Assembly: GCA_031551125.1 (NCBI GenBank)
Contig: JAVBOB010000026.1
Coordinates: forward strand, 1 to 53,393
Origin: JAIRNF01 sp031551125
GTDB lineage: Bacteria > Bacteroidota > Bacteroidia > Bacteroidales > UBA932
Direction: 5' to 3'
Length of the DNA: 53,393 bases
The notes under the pieces were generated by a model, which saw only the letters and a list, made by a program, of their open reading frames with translations, did no database searches and was not told the origin of the DNA. This document shows, piece after piece, positions 8,044 to 16,421 of this stretch; position 1 is the first letter of the stretch, and every line of letters begins with the position of its first letter. The translations under genes were made by a program, and so were the position numbers.

Positions 8044-8745
8044 ATGACCCAAGCTGCAATAGACTTTAATAAGTGTATGGATGCCGTTTTTTCCCTCTTT
8101 CCGAGGTTGAAAGACTCTGAAAAGGAAAAGTTAAGGCAATGTGCAACCTTTACGAACTGTCGCAAAGGTGAGATGATCTATAAGGAGGGTGATAAACCAA
8201 TCAGCTTGATCGTTCTTATTAAGGGAAAGGTGAAAATTTTTAAGGAAGGAGTGGGTGGACGTGACCAAATTGTACGCATGGCTAAGCCTGTTGGTCTCAT
8301 TGGTTATCGTGCCTTGTTTGCAGAAGAAAACCACATTGCTTCCGCTCAAACTATTGAAAGTTCTATTATCGGTTCTATTGATAAGGAAAGCCTTTTTGAG
8401 CTGCTACGCGGTAATGTGGAGCTAACGCTGGCTATTCTTAAATCATTGGCTACGGAATTGGGCTTTTCTAACAGCCGTACCGTAACGCTTACGCAAAAGC
8501 ATATTCGCGGGCGTTTAGCCGAGTCATTGATATTTCTTAAAGATACTTACGGACTTGAAGCCGATGAAAAAACTCTGAAGGTTTACCTGCTGCGCGAAGA
8601 CTTGGCTAACCTTTCAAATATGACAACCTCTAACGCTATTCGTACGCTGTCTAACTTTAGCGATGAGCATATTATTGCGTTGGATGGTCGTAAAATCAAG
8701 ATTTTGGATTTGCCTACACTCGAAAAAATTAGCGAACGAGGCTAG
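8044..8745 (+). CDS. Crp/Fnr family transcriptional regulator
   Basis: A 233-aa regulator with an N-terminal cyclic-nucleotide-binding-like beta roll (about residues 30-140, with CRKGEMIYKEGDKPISLIVLIKGKVKIFKEG and IGYRALFAEENHIASAQ). A long dimer helix follows, then a C-terminal helix-turn-helix (LLREDLANLSNMTTSNAIRTLSNFSDEHII). The N-terminus has Cys at 11, 33 and 39, not the four-Cys pattern of an FNR iron-sulfur sensor, so oxygen sensing by a cluster is not supported. The phosphate-cassette residues for cAMP (RxS) are also not evident. Probable monocistronic unit: own promoter and a hairpin terminator follow. Effector and targets unknown. Confidence 0.88.
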   Translation: MTQAAIDFNKCMDAVFSLFPRLKDSEKEKLRQCATFTNCRKGEMIYKEGDKPISLIVLIKGKVKIFKEGVGGRDQIVRMAKPVGLIGYRALFAEENHIASAQTIESSIIGSIDKESLFELLRGNVELTLAILKSLATELGFSNSRTVTLTQKHIRGRLAESLIFLKDTYGLEADEKTLKVYLLREDLANLSNMTTSNAIRTLSNFSDEHIIALDGRKIKILDLPTLEKISERG

Positions 8746-8765
8746 TTTTGTTTGCTTACTATATA

Positions 8766-8806
8766 ATGCCGACGGTGAATTTAGACAATCGTCGGCATAT
8801 TTATAA
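8766..8806 (+). terminator. Hairpin terminator after the Crp-type gene
   Basis: A 9-bp perfect stem ATGCCGACG/CGTCGGCAT (8766-8774 and 8790-8798) with a 15-nt loop and an A/T-rich tail, 20 bp after the regulator's stop. Confidence 0.65.
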
Positions 8807-8839
8807 ATATCAGTCTTACTTTTCCTAACACCTTTTGCT

Positions 8840-10879
8840 ATGAAGATTACACTCTCGCTTTGTTTTGTGGCCGGAATGATTCTTTCCGCCTGTGGAGGTC
8901 GCACATCACAAGAACCACAAACCGGATTACCAAAAGAAGCTACACAATCGGTAGTCGATAGCCTAAATAAACAGTACAGTATGAACGATGTTACCCGTAT
9001 GGAAAGGGGAGTGGCTCAGGCGGCTTCACTTTGGCAACCGTCTGACGGAAGTGTAGAAGACTTTAAGCGCTTTTGTGTAGAAAACTATATAAGTGATGAA
9101 ACGGAGCGGAAGCAGCTATTTGAGAAGCTATCTACTGCTTTTGAAAGTTTGATGGGAGGGTTTAATAAAATAAGCGTTGACCTCAAGGAGCCCCTGCATC
9201 TTGATGGGGGCGAGCTGATGAACGTTGACCAAGTGTTGGGTGGCTACGACGTATCGGCACATTTTACTGATGATATGTTTGCTAACAAAACCGCTTTTAT
9301 TACTATCCTTAACTTTCCTGCATACAGCTTGCAGGAGAAAACAGACTTGGGAGCAAAATGGAGTAGGTTGGAGTGGGCGTATGCTCGTATGGGCGATATG
9401 TTTACCGCACGTATTCCCGCAGAGCTAAAGCAAAAAGCATCGGAAGAGGTAACCAAAGCGGATACCTACATTTCCGAGTATAACATTATGATGGGGCATT
9501 TGCTGAATAAGGAGGGTAAAACAATGTTTCCCGAAGGTATGAAGCTGATAAGCCACTGGAATTTGCGTGACGAGCTAAAGTCGAACTATAGCGATAAGGG
9601 GCAAGGGCTCGAAAAACAGCAAATGATATATGAGGTGATGACTCGCATTGTTACGCAGGAAATCCCTGAAATGGTAATTAATAATCCTAACGTGCAGTGG
9701 AACCCATTTAGCAATAAGGTTTTTGAACAAGGAAAAGAAGTATCGGCAACGCCTGAACCTAATACTCGTTACCAATACTTGCTCAATAACTTTAAGGCAA
9801 TGAAGGCGGAAGACCCTTATACACCCGAATATCCTACTTTTATAAAGCGTGCCTTTGAGGGGCAAATGGAGTTTCTGCAAAGCGATGTTGAGCGTATATT
9901 CACCGAGTTTATTTCTTCTCCACAGGTAAAAGAGGTAGCAACCTTGATTGAAAAGCGTTTGGGACGGAAGCTACAGCCGTTTGATATTTGGTATGACGGG
10001 TTTAAATCACGTAGCGCAATATCGGAAGATGAGCTGAGCGCTAAAACCAAAGTACTTTACCCTACCGTAGAGGCTTTGCAGGGTGGACTTCCGGTGATGC
10101 TGGTTAAGCTGGGCTTTTCTAAGAGCGAAGCCGATCGTATATGCTCAAAAATTCAGGTTGATGCTTCACGCGGTGCCGGACATGCTTGGGGTGCAGCAAT
10201 GAAGGGAGATAAAGCACGTTTGCGTAGCCGTGTTAAGTCTGATGGACTGGACTATAAAGGGTATAACATTGCGGTACATGAGTTTGGACATAACGTAGAA
10301 CAAACTATCAGCTTATATGATGTTGACTACTACGTAATGAACGGTGTTCCCAATACCGCTTTTACAGAGGCGTTGGCATTTATTTTTCAAAAACGTGATT
10401 TGGCCTTGTTGGGCATAAGTGTAAACGACCCTAATAAGGATTACCTGCAAGCGCTGGACAACTTCTGGGGATGCTATGAAATTATGGGTGTTTCTTTGGT
10501 TGATATGAAGGCATGGGAGTGGCTGTATGCAAACCCTACAGCAACACCTGCCGAACTGAAAGATAATGTAGTGCGTATTGCGAAAGAGGTTTGGAATAGC
10601 TACTATGCCCCTATACTGGGTGCTCAAGATTCTCCAATACTGGCAATCTACTCGCACATGATTGACTATCCGCTTTACCTTTCAAACTACCCAATGGGAC
10701 ACCTTATAGAGTTTCAGCTGGAGGAGTACTTAAAGGGAAAATCGTTTGCAGAAGAAATACCTCGTATTTATCGCTTGGGGCGCTTAATTCCACAACAATG
10801 GATGAAAGAAGCGGTAGGGAGTGAGGTATCTCCAAAGCCTATGCTTGATGCGGCTGCCGAAGCAGTAAAAAACATTTAA
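8840..10879 (+). CDS. Lipoprotein zinc metallopeptidase, M3-like gluzincin
   Basis: A 679-aa envelope lipoprotein: MKITLSLCFVAGMILSAC is a signal peptide with lipobox LSAC. The zinc motif HEFGH is at residues 480-484 and a candidate third ligand Glu is at 510 (FTEALAF), 26 residues on. That spacing is what M3 oligopeptidases use, and the surrounding VHEFGHN...GVPNTAFTEA resembles M3 in pattern. The rest (helical, 670 aa) is compatible with a clamshell oligopeptidase such as M3 or the M49 group, but I do not recognise a named family. It probably degrades peptides outside the inner membrane. It begins 94 bp after the Crp-type gene and is followed by the amidase lipoprotein. Confidence 0.7.
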   Translation: MKITLSLCFVAGMILSACGGRTSQEPQTGLPKEATQSVVDSLNKQYSMNDVTRMERGVAQAASLWQPSDGSVEDFKRFCVENYISDETERKQLFEKLSTAFESLMGGFNKISVDLKEPLHLDGGELMNVDQVLGGYDVSAHFTDDMFANKTAFITILNFPAYSLQEKTDLGAKWSRLEWAYARMGDMFTARIPAELKQKASEEVTKADTYISEYNIMMGHLLNKEGKTMFPEGMKLISHWNLRDELKSNYSDKGQGLEKQQMIYEVMTRIVTQEIPEMVINNPNVQWNPFSNKVFEQGKEVSATPEPNTRYQYLLNNFKAMKAEDPYTPEYPTFIKRAFEGQMEFLQSDVERIFTEFISSPQVKEVATLIEKRLGRKLQPFDIWYDGFKSRSAISEDELSAKTKVLYPTVEALQGGLPVMLVKLGFSKSEADRICSKIQVDASRGAGHAWGAAMKGDKARLRSRVKSDGLDYKGYNIAVHEFGHNVEQTISLYDVDYYVMNGVPNTAFTEALAFIFQKRDLALLGISVNDPNKDYLQALDNFWGCYEIMGVSLVDMKAWEWLYANPTATPAELKDNVVRIAKEVWNSYYAPILGAQDSPILAIYSHMIDYPLYLSNYPMGHLIEFQLEEYLKGKSFAEEIPRIYRLGRLIPQQWMKEAVGSEVSPKPMLDAAAEAVKNI

Positions 10880-10914
10880 AATTGGATATTGATTATTGAA
10901 TATCGAATATTTTG

Positions 10915-10967
10915 ATAATCAATAATCAATAATCAATAATCAATAATCAATAATCAATAATCAATAA
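10915..10967. repeat. Heptamer tandem repeat (ATAATCA)n abutting a start codon
   Basis: Seven consecutive ATAATCA units plus a partial one run from 10915 to about 10967, and the ATG of the amidase lipoprotein gene begins at 10969. The preceding bases 10890-10914 are a related imperfect palindrome (GATTATTGAATATCGAATAT). The array occupies the whole normal position of a ribosome-binding site. Confidence 0.9.
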
Positions 10968-10968
10968 A

Positions 10969-11781
10969 ATGCCACCTATGAACCAACGACCACTTGTTTT
11001 ACTGGCTTCCACATTTGCTGTACTTCTGCTTATTGGAGCATGTAGCAGCGTAAAAAATGTTACAGGTTATCACCCTACTAAGAAAACCTACCATGAAGCA
11101 GTTAACATAGACAATAGGCTGCCTACATACGTGATACTGCACCATACGGGATGCGACTATGATACGGCATTTATGTTGCTGGCTACCAATAAGGGAAAGG
11201 TAAGCGTACATTACTTAGTTGATAAGGATGGTACGATACTTCAGCTGGTTGATGAGAAGAAACGGGCTTGGCATGCCGGAGTTTCCAGCTGGGTTGGGAT
11301 GACTGGTTTGAATAACGTAAGCATAGGAATTGAAATAGTAAACAACGGGCACGAGCCTTTTCCCGACAGGCAAATGGATTCGGTAATGGTGCTTTTGTCC
11401 GATTTGAAGGCACGCTATAAATTCCCGGCACGAAATTTTATTGGTCACATGGACATTGCTCCCGGACGAAAGGTTGACCCCAGCGCATATTTCCCATGGA
11501 AGCGTCTTGCCGGTGAAGGTTATGGTTTATGGTATGACGAGGCAGAAGCCCGTCGTATGAGTACAGATTCGGCATCTTTGAGTAAGCTGCGCGATCCGCT
11601 GTTTAACCTTGTATTAATGGGATATAGCTTGAAAAACCCGAAGGTAAGTATGGAGGCGTTCAAATTGCATTACACCCACTCTGATAAGTCGGGCGAGATG
11701 AGCGATTACGATAAATGCGTGCTACAGCTGCTAACAGATAGAATAGTTTCTGATGCTGTGACATCTGAACTTAGCAGGTAG
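10969..11781 (+). CDS. N-acetylmuramoyl-L-alanine amidase (AmpD/amidase_2) lipoprotein
   Basis: A 270-aa protein with a lipoprotein signal (LLLIGAC, lipidated Cys about residue 25) and an amidase_2 domain at about 50-180. Zinc ligands are the first His of LHHTGCD and the His of GHMDIAPGRKVDPS, which also carries the conserved DPS end. It should cleave the amide between MurNAc and L-Ala in peptidoglycan, from a membrane-anchored position facing the periplasm. The C-terminal 80 residues are a short helical tail. An alternative start is ATG 10978 (MNQRPLVLL). Both starts lie directly behind a heptamer tandem array, leaving no conventional ribosome-binding site. Confidence 0.88.
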   Translation: MPPMNQRPLVLLASTFAVLLLIGACSSVKNVTGYHPTKKTYHEAVNIDNRLPTYVILHHTGCDYDTAFMLLATNKGKVSVHYLVDKDGTILQLVDEKKRAWHAGVSSWVGMTGLNNVSIGIEIVNNGHEPFPDRQMDSVMVLLSDLKARYKFPARNFIGHMDIAPGRKVDPSAYFPWKRLAGEGYGLWYDEAEARRMSTDSASLSKLRDPLFNLVLMGYSLKNPKVSMEAFKLHYTHSDKSGEMSDYDKCVLQLLTDRIVSDAVTSELSR

Positions 11782-11788
11782 AACAATA

Positions 11789-11869
11789 GCACACAGAAAA
11801 CGCAAATGAGCACAGATAAATACAGTTTAATCCTGTGGCAATCTGTGCTCATTTGCGTTTTCTGTGTGC
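11789..11869. repeat. 29-bp perfect inverted repeat (hairpin element)
   Basis: Bases 11789-11817 are exactly complementary to 11841-11869, with a 23-nt loop. The stem carries ACACAGAAAACGCAAATGAG, resembling a dispersed CACAGA-type repeat found in other bacteria. It lies between the convergent amidase and CNNM genes, so it may also act as a bidirectional transcription barrier, though it has no clean T-run. Confidence 0.85.
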
Positions 11870-11879
11870 CATTAATCTT

Positions 11880-12950
11880 CTAGCCTTCTTCCTCCTTATT
11901 GTATTCCGTAAGGTCTATGTTTAGCTTCTCGGCACGTTTACGCCATTTTTCTTTTGCCACTTCCTGCATATCAATTTGTCTGTCTTTTTCGTCAACAATC
12001 TCAAGGCCGAAAATAGTTTCAATAATATCTTCAAGCGTTATTACTCCTTCAATACCTCCATATTCATCAACTACTATGGCTATTTGTTCTTTTTGTCCGA
12101 GTAGTATGTCGAATACCATGGGGATAGTAGTTCCTTCATAGCATATAGCAATGGGACGTTTTATCGTACTAAGCGGAAGATTTCCGTTGCCCTTCATCAT
12201 TTGCTCTACCACATCAAGCTTAAGGACATATCCGGTAACATTATCAATGTTCCCCCGGAAAATGGGAAATCTGGAATGAGTAACAATATCCGGACGCTTC
12301 AAGAAATCAGCAACGGTGTCTTCTTCAGAATTGGCTACAACAACCGTTCGCGGGGTCATTATGGCGTTTGCTTTGATAGACTTTAGCTTAATAAGGTTGC
12401 TAATTATCTTGCTCTCATGTTCGGCAAATACCCCTTCTTGCAAACCTATTTGAGTAAGAACAGCAACCTCTTCACGACTTACGGTTTGTTGTCGTTTGCC
12501 CTGAGAAACCAGCTTGGTAATTACTTTTGACAGAAGTACAACGGGGTAGGTAATGAACATCATTACCTGTATTGTTTTCGCCGTGGGTAGAGCCAACGCT
12601 CTGTTATAACGTGTACCAATACTTTTAGGAAGTATTTCCGATAAAACAAGGATAAGGAACGTTAGAATAGCGGATACGATACCAAAGCTGGCATCACCAA
12701 ATAAAATTATGGCCTGTGCTCCAACTCCTGCCGCACCTATGGTATGTGCAATGGTGTTGAGTGATAGAATGGATGATAGCGCAGGGTCAATATTGTTTTT
12801 GTATTTCTTTAGCAGCTTTGCGCTTTTCTTTCCTTCCGCCTCTTTTGTTTCTACAAATGAAATGGGTATGGATAGTATTACCGCTTCGGCAACAGAGCAG
12901 ATAAAAGATATGGATAACGCAAGTAGTAGGTATGTTAGGAGAAGTCCCAT
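11880..12950 (-). CDS. CNNM/DUF21 transmembrane protein with CBS domains
   Basis: A 356-aa membrane protein: an N-terminal DUF21 (CNNM) domain with three or four membrane segments between residues 1 and about 165 (LILVLSEILPKSIGTRYNRALAL is the typical conserved part), then a CBS pair at about 195-320 (IMTPRTVVV and VVDEYGGIEGVITLEDIIETIFG). The usual CorC/HlyC C-terminal domain is absent; the protein ends about 30 residues after the CBS pair in a charged tail. Family members are linked to magnesium export or ion homeostasis. The start ATG at 12950 gives MGLLLTYLLLALSISF, the first membrane segment. Confidence 0.9.
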   Translation of the reverse strand: MGLLLTYLLLALSISFICSVAEAVILSIPISFVETKEAEGKKSAKLLKKYKNNIDPALSSILSLNTIAHTIGAAGVGAQAIILFGDASFGIVSAILTFLILVLSEILPKSIGTRYNRALALPTAKTIQVMMFITYPVVLLSKVITKLVSQGKRQQTVSREEVAVLTQIGLQEGVFAEHESKIISNLIKLKSIKANAIMTPRTVVVANSEEDTVADFLKRPDIVTHSRFPIFRGNIDNVTGYVLKLDVVEQMMKGNGNLPLSTIKRPIAICYEGTTIPMVFDILLGQKEQIAIVVDEYGGIEGVITLEDIIETIFGLEIVDEKDRQIDMQEVAKEKWRKRAEKLNIDLTEYNKEEEG

Positions 12951-13060
12951 AAAGTGAATTTATACGCTAAGGTAGTATTTGTTGTGCATTTTAGAAATAG
13001 GATTCATAAAATATACGTCATTGGCTTTGCTGATTTAAAACTAATAAGGTTAAGCTATAT

Positions 13061-13129
13061 CGTCAATTGTAAGCGAAGCGAAGCAATCTCTCAAATAGAA
13101 CAGATTGCTTCGCTTCGCTCGTAATGACG
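13061..13129. repeat. Palindromic repeat of the GAAGCAATCT family, copy 2
   Basis: Inverted repeat with arms GCGAAGCGAAGCAATCT and AGATTGCTTCGCTTCGC (stem about 13073-13089 and 13102-13118), bounded by CGTCAATTGTAAG and CGTAATGACG. It lies in the 216-bp gap between the CNNM and pirin genes, which holds no gene. Confidence 0.85.
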
Positions 13130-13166
13130 CCATTTTCAAACTTAGCCATTCCCGAAGAAATTTAAC

Positions 13167-14042
13167 TTAGTCTTCCAAGTAGCCAAACTTACCGTTGTTT
13201 ACATCATCGTATGCTTGAGTTATTTCCTCTTTGGTGTTCATTAAAAAAGGCCCATAAGCAACAATTGGTTCGTTGATAGGTTGTCCGCTCATTAAAAGGA
13301 GAATACAGTCTTCTTTCGCTTGCAGCTCGATTCTTTCGCCATCGTTCTTAAACAGGATAAAGTTGTCGGTTGAGGCGTACTCGCTATCGTTTACATGTGC
13401 CATTCCTTCTATTACTAGTATTCCGGTGTTGTATTGTGCCGGAAATTCAAGGCTTACTACATTGTTTTTTTTCAAGTGAATGTTGTAAAGCTCAATAGGA
13501 GTAAAAGTTGAAGCAGGGCCTTTGACGTTTTTGTATGTTCCGGCTATAACTTCTACTTTTCCGTTATCATCTAGCGGGTACACTCCCATTTGACTGTTGA
13601 GTATAGTCTGATATTTAGGTTTCGTCATCTTATTTTTAGCCGGAAGGTTAACCCATAGCTGTACCATTTGAAAAAGACCACCTTTGTTGCTAAACTCTTT
13701 TTCGTGGTATTCTTTATGTAATATTCCGGATCCGGCAGTCATCCATTGAACGTCGCCCTCACCAATTATGCCGCTGTTTCCAAGGCTATCATGGTGTGCC
13801 ACTTTTCCATGGTAGGCAATAGTTACCGTTTCAAAACCTCTATGTGGATGTGGGCCTACACCGCGCTGATGGCTACTTGGCGGAAATTCTATTTTTGAGT
13901 TGTAGTCGAGTAGAAAGAATGGGCTCATTCTTCGTTCATCAATGGTATGTCCGCCGGGAAAGAAATTGTGAACCCTGAAACCATCGCCAACCATGTATGC
14001 GGACGGCGGGGTTAGTATCTGCTGTACGTGTTTTGTTTTCAT
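13167..14042 (-). CDS. Pirin family protein
   Basis: A 291-aa bicupin. The N-terminal cupin has the metal ligands in PHPHRGFETVTIAYHG and HDSLGNSG, and HKEYHEKEF completes the His3Glu iron site. The C-terminal pirin_C domain covers about 185-285. Bacterial pirins include quercetin dioxygenases, but for most, including this one, the substrate is unknown. It stands alone between the REP element and the gap before murB. The start ATG 14042 gives MKTKHVQQILTPPSAYMVGDGF, a normal family N-terminus. Confidence 0.93.
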   Translation of the reverse strand: MKTKHVQQILTPPSAYMVGDGFRVHNFFPGGHTIDERRMSPFFLLDYNSKIEFPPSSHQRGVGPHPHRGFETVTIAYHGKVAHHDSLGNSGIIGEGDVQWMTAGSGILHKEYHEKEFSNKGGLFQMVQLWVNLPAKNKMTKPKYQTILNSQMGVYPLDDNGKVEVIAGTYKNVKGPASTFTPIELYNIHLKKNNVVSLEFPAQYNTGILVIEGMAHVNDSEYASTDNFILFKNDGERIELQAKEDCILLLMSGQPINEPIVAYGPFLMNTKEEITQAYDDVNNGKFGYLED

Positions 14043-14129
14043 GACATTGGTGTTACTTTGTTTACTTTATAGTAACAGTTGATGTCATACTATTGTTGAA
14101 CTTATTGCAGGGTGTATTGCTAAAGTAGG

Positions 14130-15155
14130 TTATATGATGTTTACTTCGGGTTCGAGCGTAACCGCAAATTTTTGCTTTACAGATTGTTGAATTTCTTTAG
14201 AAAGCTCAACTATTTCACTTCCTTTGGCATCACCGTAGTTTACAAGTACTAACGCTTGCTGTGGATATACGCCTACATTACCAACGCGTTTTCCTTTCCA
14301 TCCGCATTGCTCAATCAGCCAGCCGGCCGCCAGCTTTACCTCTCCGTTAGTAGTGGGGTAGCAGGGGATGTTGGGAAACTCTTTTTTTAGGAAATCAGCT
14401 TTTGCTTTTGGAACTGTCGGGTTCTTAAAGAAGCTACCGGCGCTGCCCAAAACTTCCGGTTCGGGTAGCTTTTGTTGGCGAATGGAGATAATGGCTTTTC
14501 GTATATTCACTAAGTTTACTTCACCCCCAAAAGAAGATATCAGCTCATCATGAACGTTTCCGTAGTGGGTAATAAATGCAGGTTTTTTACTCAGCCTGAA
14601 GCTAACGTGGGTAATAAGGACTTTTCCCTTCAGCTCATGCTTAAAAATGCTGTTACGGTAGCCAAAGCAGCATGAGGGGTTGTCAAACGTAAACGTTTCG
14701 TGTCTGTCTAAGTATATTCCCCTTACTGATATTATGCTGTCTTTTGCTTCAACCCCGTATGCTCCTATGTTTTGCACAGGGCTGGCTCCCACGTTTCCGG
14801 GTATATGAGAGAGATTTTCTACCCCTCCCCATCCGTTTTCTACGCAGTAGGCTACAAAATCGTCCCAGCTAACGCCGGCACCCGCGCGCAGGTAAACATC
14901 TTCCTTGGTCTCTCCGGAAACTTCTATCCCCTGCATGGTAGGGTGTATAACGGTTCCGGTAAAATCGTTTTGAAAAAGAAGGTTACTTCCACCACCAAGT
15001 ACAAGTAACGGTTTTTTGTAACTCTTTTTTGTTTTGCTCTTAAGTATATCAAGAGCATCCTCTGTAGTAGGAACGTTTATGTAGCATGTGGTCTTTACAT
15101 CAAGGCCAAAGGTATTCAGCGATTTTAACGAATAATCAGTCTTGATTTCCAGCAT
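14130..15155 (-). CDS. murB: UDP-N-acetylenolpyruvoylglucosamine reductase
   Basis: A 341-aa flavoprotein that reduces UDP-GlcNAc-enolpyruvate to UDP-MurNAc in cytoplasmic peptidoglycan synthesis. FAD-binding signs are LVLGGGSNLLF (about residue 52) and HIPGNVGASPVQNIGAYGVE; catalytic segments are FGYRNSIFKHE, LGSAGSFFKNP (Ser proton donor) and the late LEPEVNII. Length fits type I MurB. The gene overlaps the end of the DoxX-thioredoxin gene by 20 bp, so it is translated from the same message as tmk and that gene. Confidence 0.96.
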   Translation of the reverse strand: MLEIKTDYSLKSLNTFGLDVKTTCYINVPTTEDALDILKSKTKKSYKKPLLVLGGGSNLLFQNDFTGTVIHPTMQGIEVSGETKEDVYLRAGAGVSWDDFVAYCVENGWGGVENLSHIPGNVGASPVQNIGAYGVEAKDSIISVRGIYLDRHETFTFDNPSCCFGYRNSIFKHELKGKVLITHVSFRLSKKPAFITHYGNVHDELISSFGGEVNLVNIRKAIISIRQQKLPEPEVLGSAGSFFKNPTVPKAKADFLKKEFPNIPCYPTTNGEVKLAAGWLIEQCGWKGKRVGNVGVYPQQALVLVNYGDAKGSEIVELSKEIQQSVKQKFAVTLEPEVNII

Positions 15156-16410
15156 AGCTTTGAACGGTTTTAGGTTTCATAAAGTTAACAAGCCCCGCAC
15201 AAACCAGCATAGCGATGACAATTATCATGTTGGTTTGCTTTTCTTTTGCCTTTGCATGTTCAACTACTTCGTTGGGTGATGAAGCTAACAGCTGTTCAAC
15301 CTGAGCAACGGTAGGAAAATCGGCATGACTCCATTTCGCAATAATATTACCGTTATGCAGTAATAGTAAGCCCGGATTTGAACGCACCATGCTTTTAATG
15401 GCCGTTTCGTCACCTGTATGGAATGGGTAAGTGGCTCCGGTAGCCTGAGTAAATGATTGGATATCTGCTGATAGTGAAGCGGTAAAGGCAAATATTCCTG
15501 CCTTGCCGCTTTCTGAACAGTAAGCGGCGATATCATTAATTCGGTTCATATTACCTGTTGATGCCTTATTTACTTTCGGGCTGGTAAGTATGAATGTGTA
15601 GCCGGAATTGCCTAACACTGCATTGGTAATATCACCGGCTTCACTTGATGTGATAACGAAATCGTGAATAGGGGGAGTGTAACCCTTTTCTACCAACTTT
15701 TGCTTCAGCTCAACAAACGTCCACGTACTGTCTTGCCAAGGGTAGCTGCTTTCGTCAAACTCCTTCGTTTCTCCGTTCTTTTGGTATATCAGTATGTTTT
15801 TGTAAACATCACCCTTCATTCCTTCGGGAATAATCATACTTTGATGAATGTTGGTACCAACCTTGTAAGGCATAAAATCAATTAGCGGAAGGTGACGGTT
15901 ACTGTATAAGCCAATGCCGCATGAGAATAAGAAGAATACTCCTAAAATCACCCATTCAGCTAGCGGTTTGGCAACAGGTTTATATTGTTTTTGTTGAAAG
16001 AATATAACCAGTACAAAAGGAAAGATGATAAGGTTTTTTAAGAAGGTAGCTGTATTCGATAGCTTAATAGCATCGCCGAAACAACCACAGTCTGACACTA
16101 TATCGCCGTTAACCGCAATAATAAACGTAAGAATAGTAAAGAATGACATAAACAGCAATACAGCCCATGCAGTTACGCGCATGCGTACACGGGCTAGCAA
16201 GCATAAGCCCATGGTAAGTTCAGAAGCAACGAGCAGAATGGTAAGGAGAAATGCCAACGGCTGTAAAAAAGTGAGGTGCAGGTTTACAAAGTATTCGCCT
16301 AATTTTATTGTAAAACCTTGCGGATCTACTGCCTTTACATAGCCGGAAAATACAAATAGTAAGCCGACTAAAATTCTACATAGCGTACGTAGTATTTGCC
16401 AAATTTTCAT
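15136..16410 (-). CDS. BT_3928-family DoxX membrane protein with thioredoxin-like C-terminus
   Basis: A 424-aa membrane protein. Residues 1-150 form a four-helix DoxX/MauE-like domain with the conserved DCGCFGDAIKLSNTATFLKN, whose paired Cys are typical of the BT_3928 family. Another membrane segment is near 152-168. Residues about 180-380 are outside the membrane and look thioredoxin-like (FAFTASLSADIQSFTQATGA, then SNPGLLLLHNGNIIAKW), but no CxxC is seen there. A last membrane segment (IIVIAMLVCAGLVNFM) is near 395-410. By position between tmk and murB it is a conserved envelope gene. A redox or disulfide role is suggested by family, not proven. Confidence 0.85.
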   Translation of the reverse strand: MKIWQILRTLCRILVGLLFVFSGYVKAVDPQGFTIKLGEYFVNLHLTFLQPLAFLLTILLVASELTMGLCLLARVRMRVTAWAVLLFMSFFTILTFIIAVNGDIVSDCGCFGDAIKLSNTATFLKNLIIFPFVLVIFFQQKQYKPVAKPLAEWVILGVFFLFSCGIGLYSNRHLPLIDFMPYKVGTNIHQSMIIPEGMKGDVYKNILIYQKNGETKEFDESSYPWQDSTWTFVELKQKLVEKGYTPPIHDFVITSSEAGDITNAVLGNSGYTFILTSPKVNKASTGNMNRINDIAAYCSESGKAGIFAFTASLSADIQSFTQATGATYPFHTGDETAIKSMVRSNPGLLLLHNGNIIAKWSHADFPTVAQVEQLLASSPNEVVEHAKAKEKQTNMIIVIAMLVCAGLVNFMKPKTVQSYAGNQD

Positions 16411-16421
16411 AACCTATTGCG

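Noticed and set aside
8044..8745. FNR-type oxygen sensor
   Set aside because: Only three N-terminal Cys and wrong spacing for a 4Fe-4S cluster.
8840..10879. Dipeptidyl-peptidase III (M49) assignment
   Set aside because: M49 normally uses HEXXGH with a third ligand more than 50 residues downstream. Here the motif is HEXXH with Glu 26 residues on, closer to M3.
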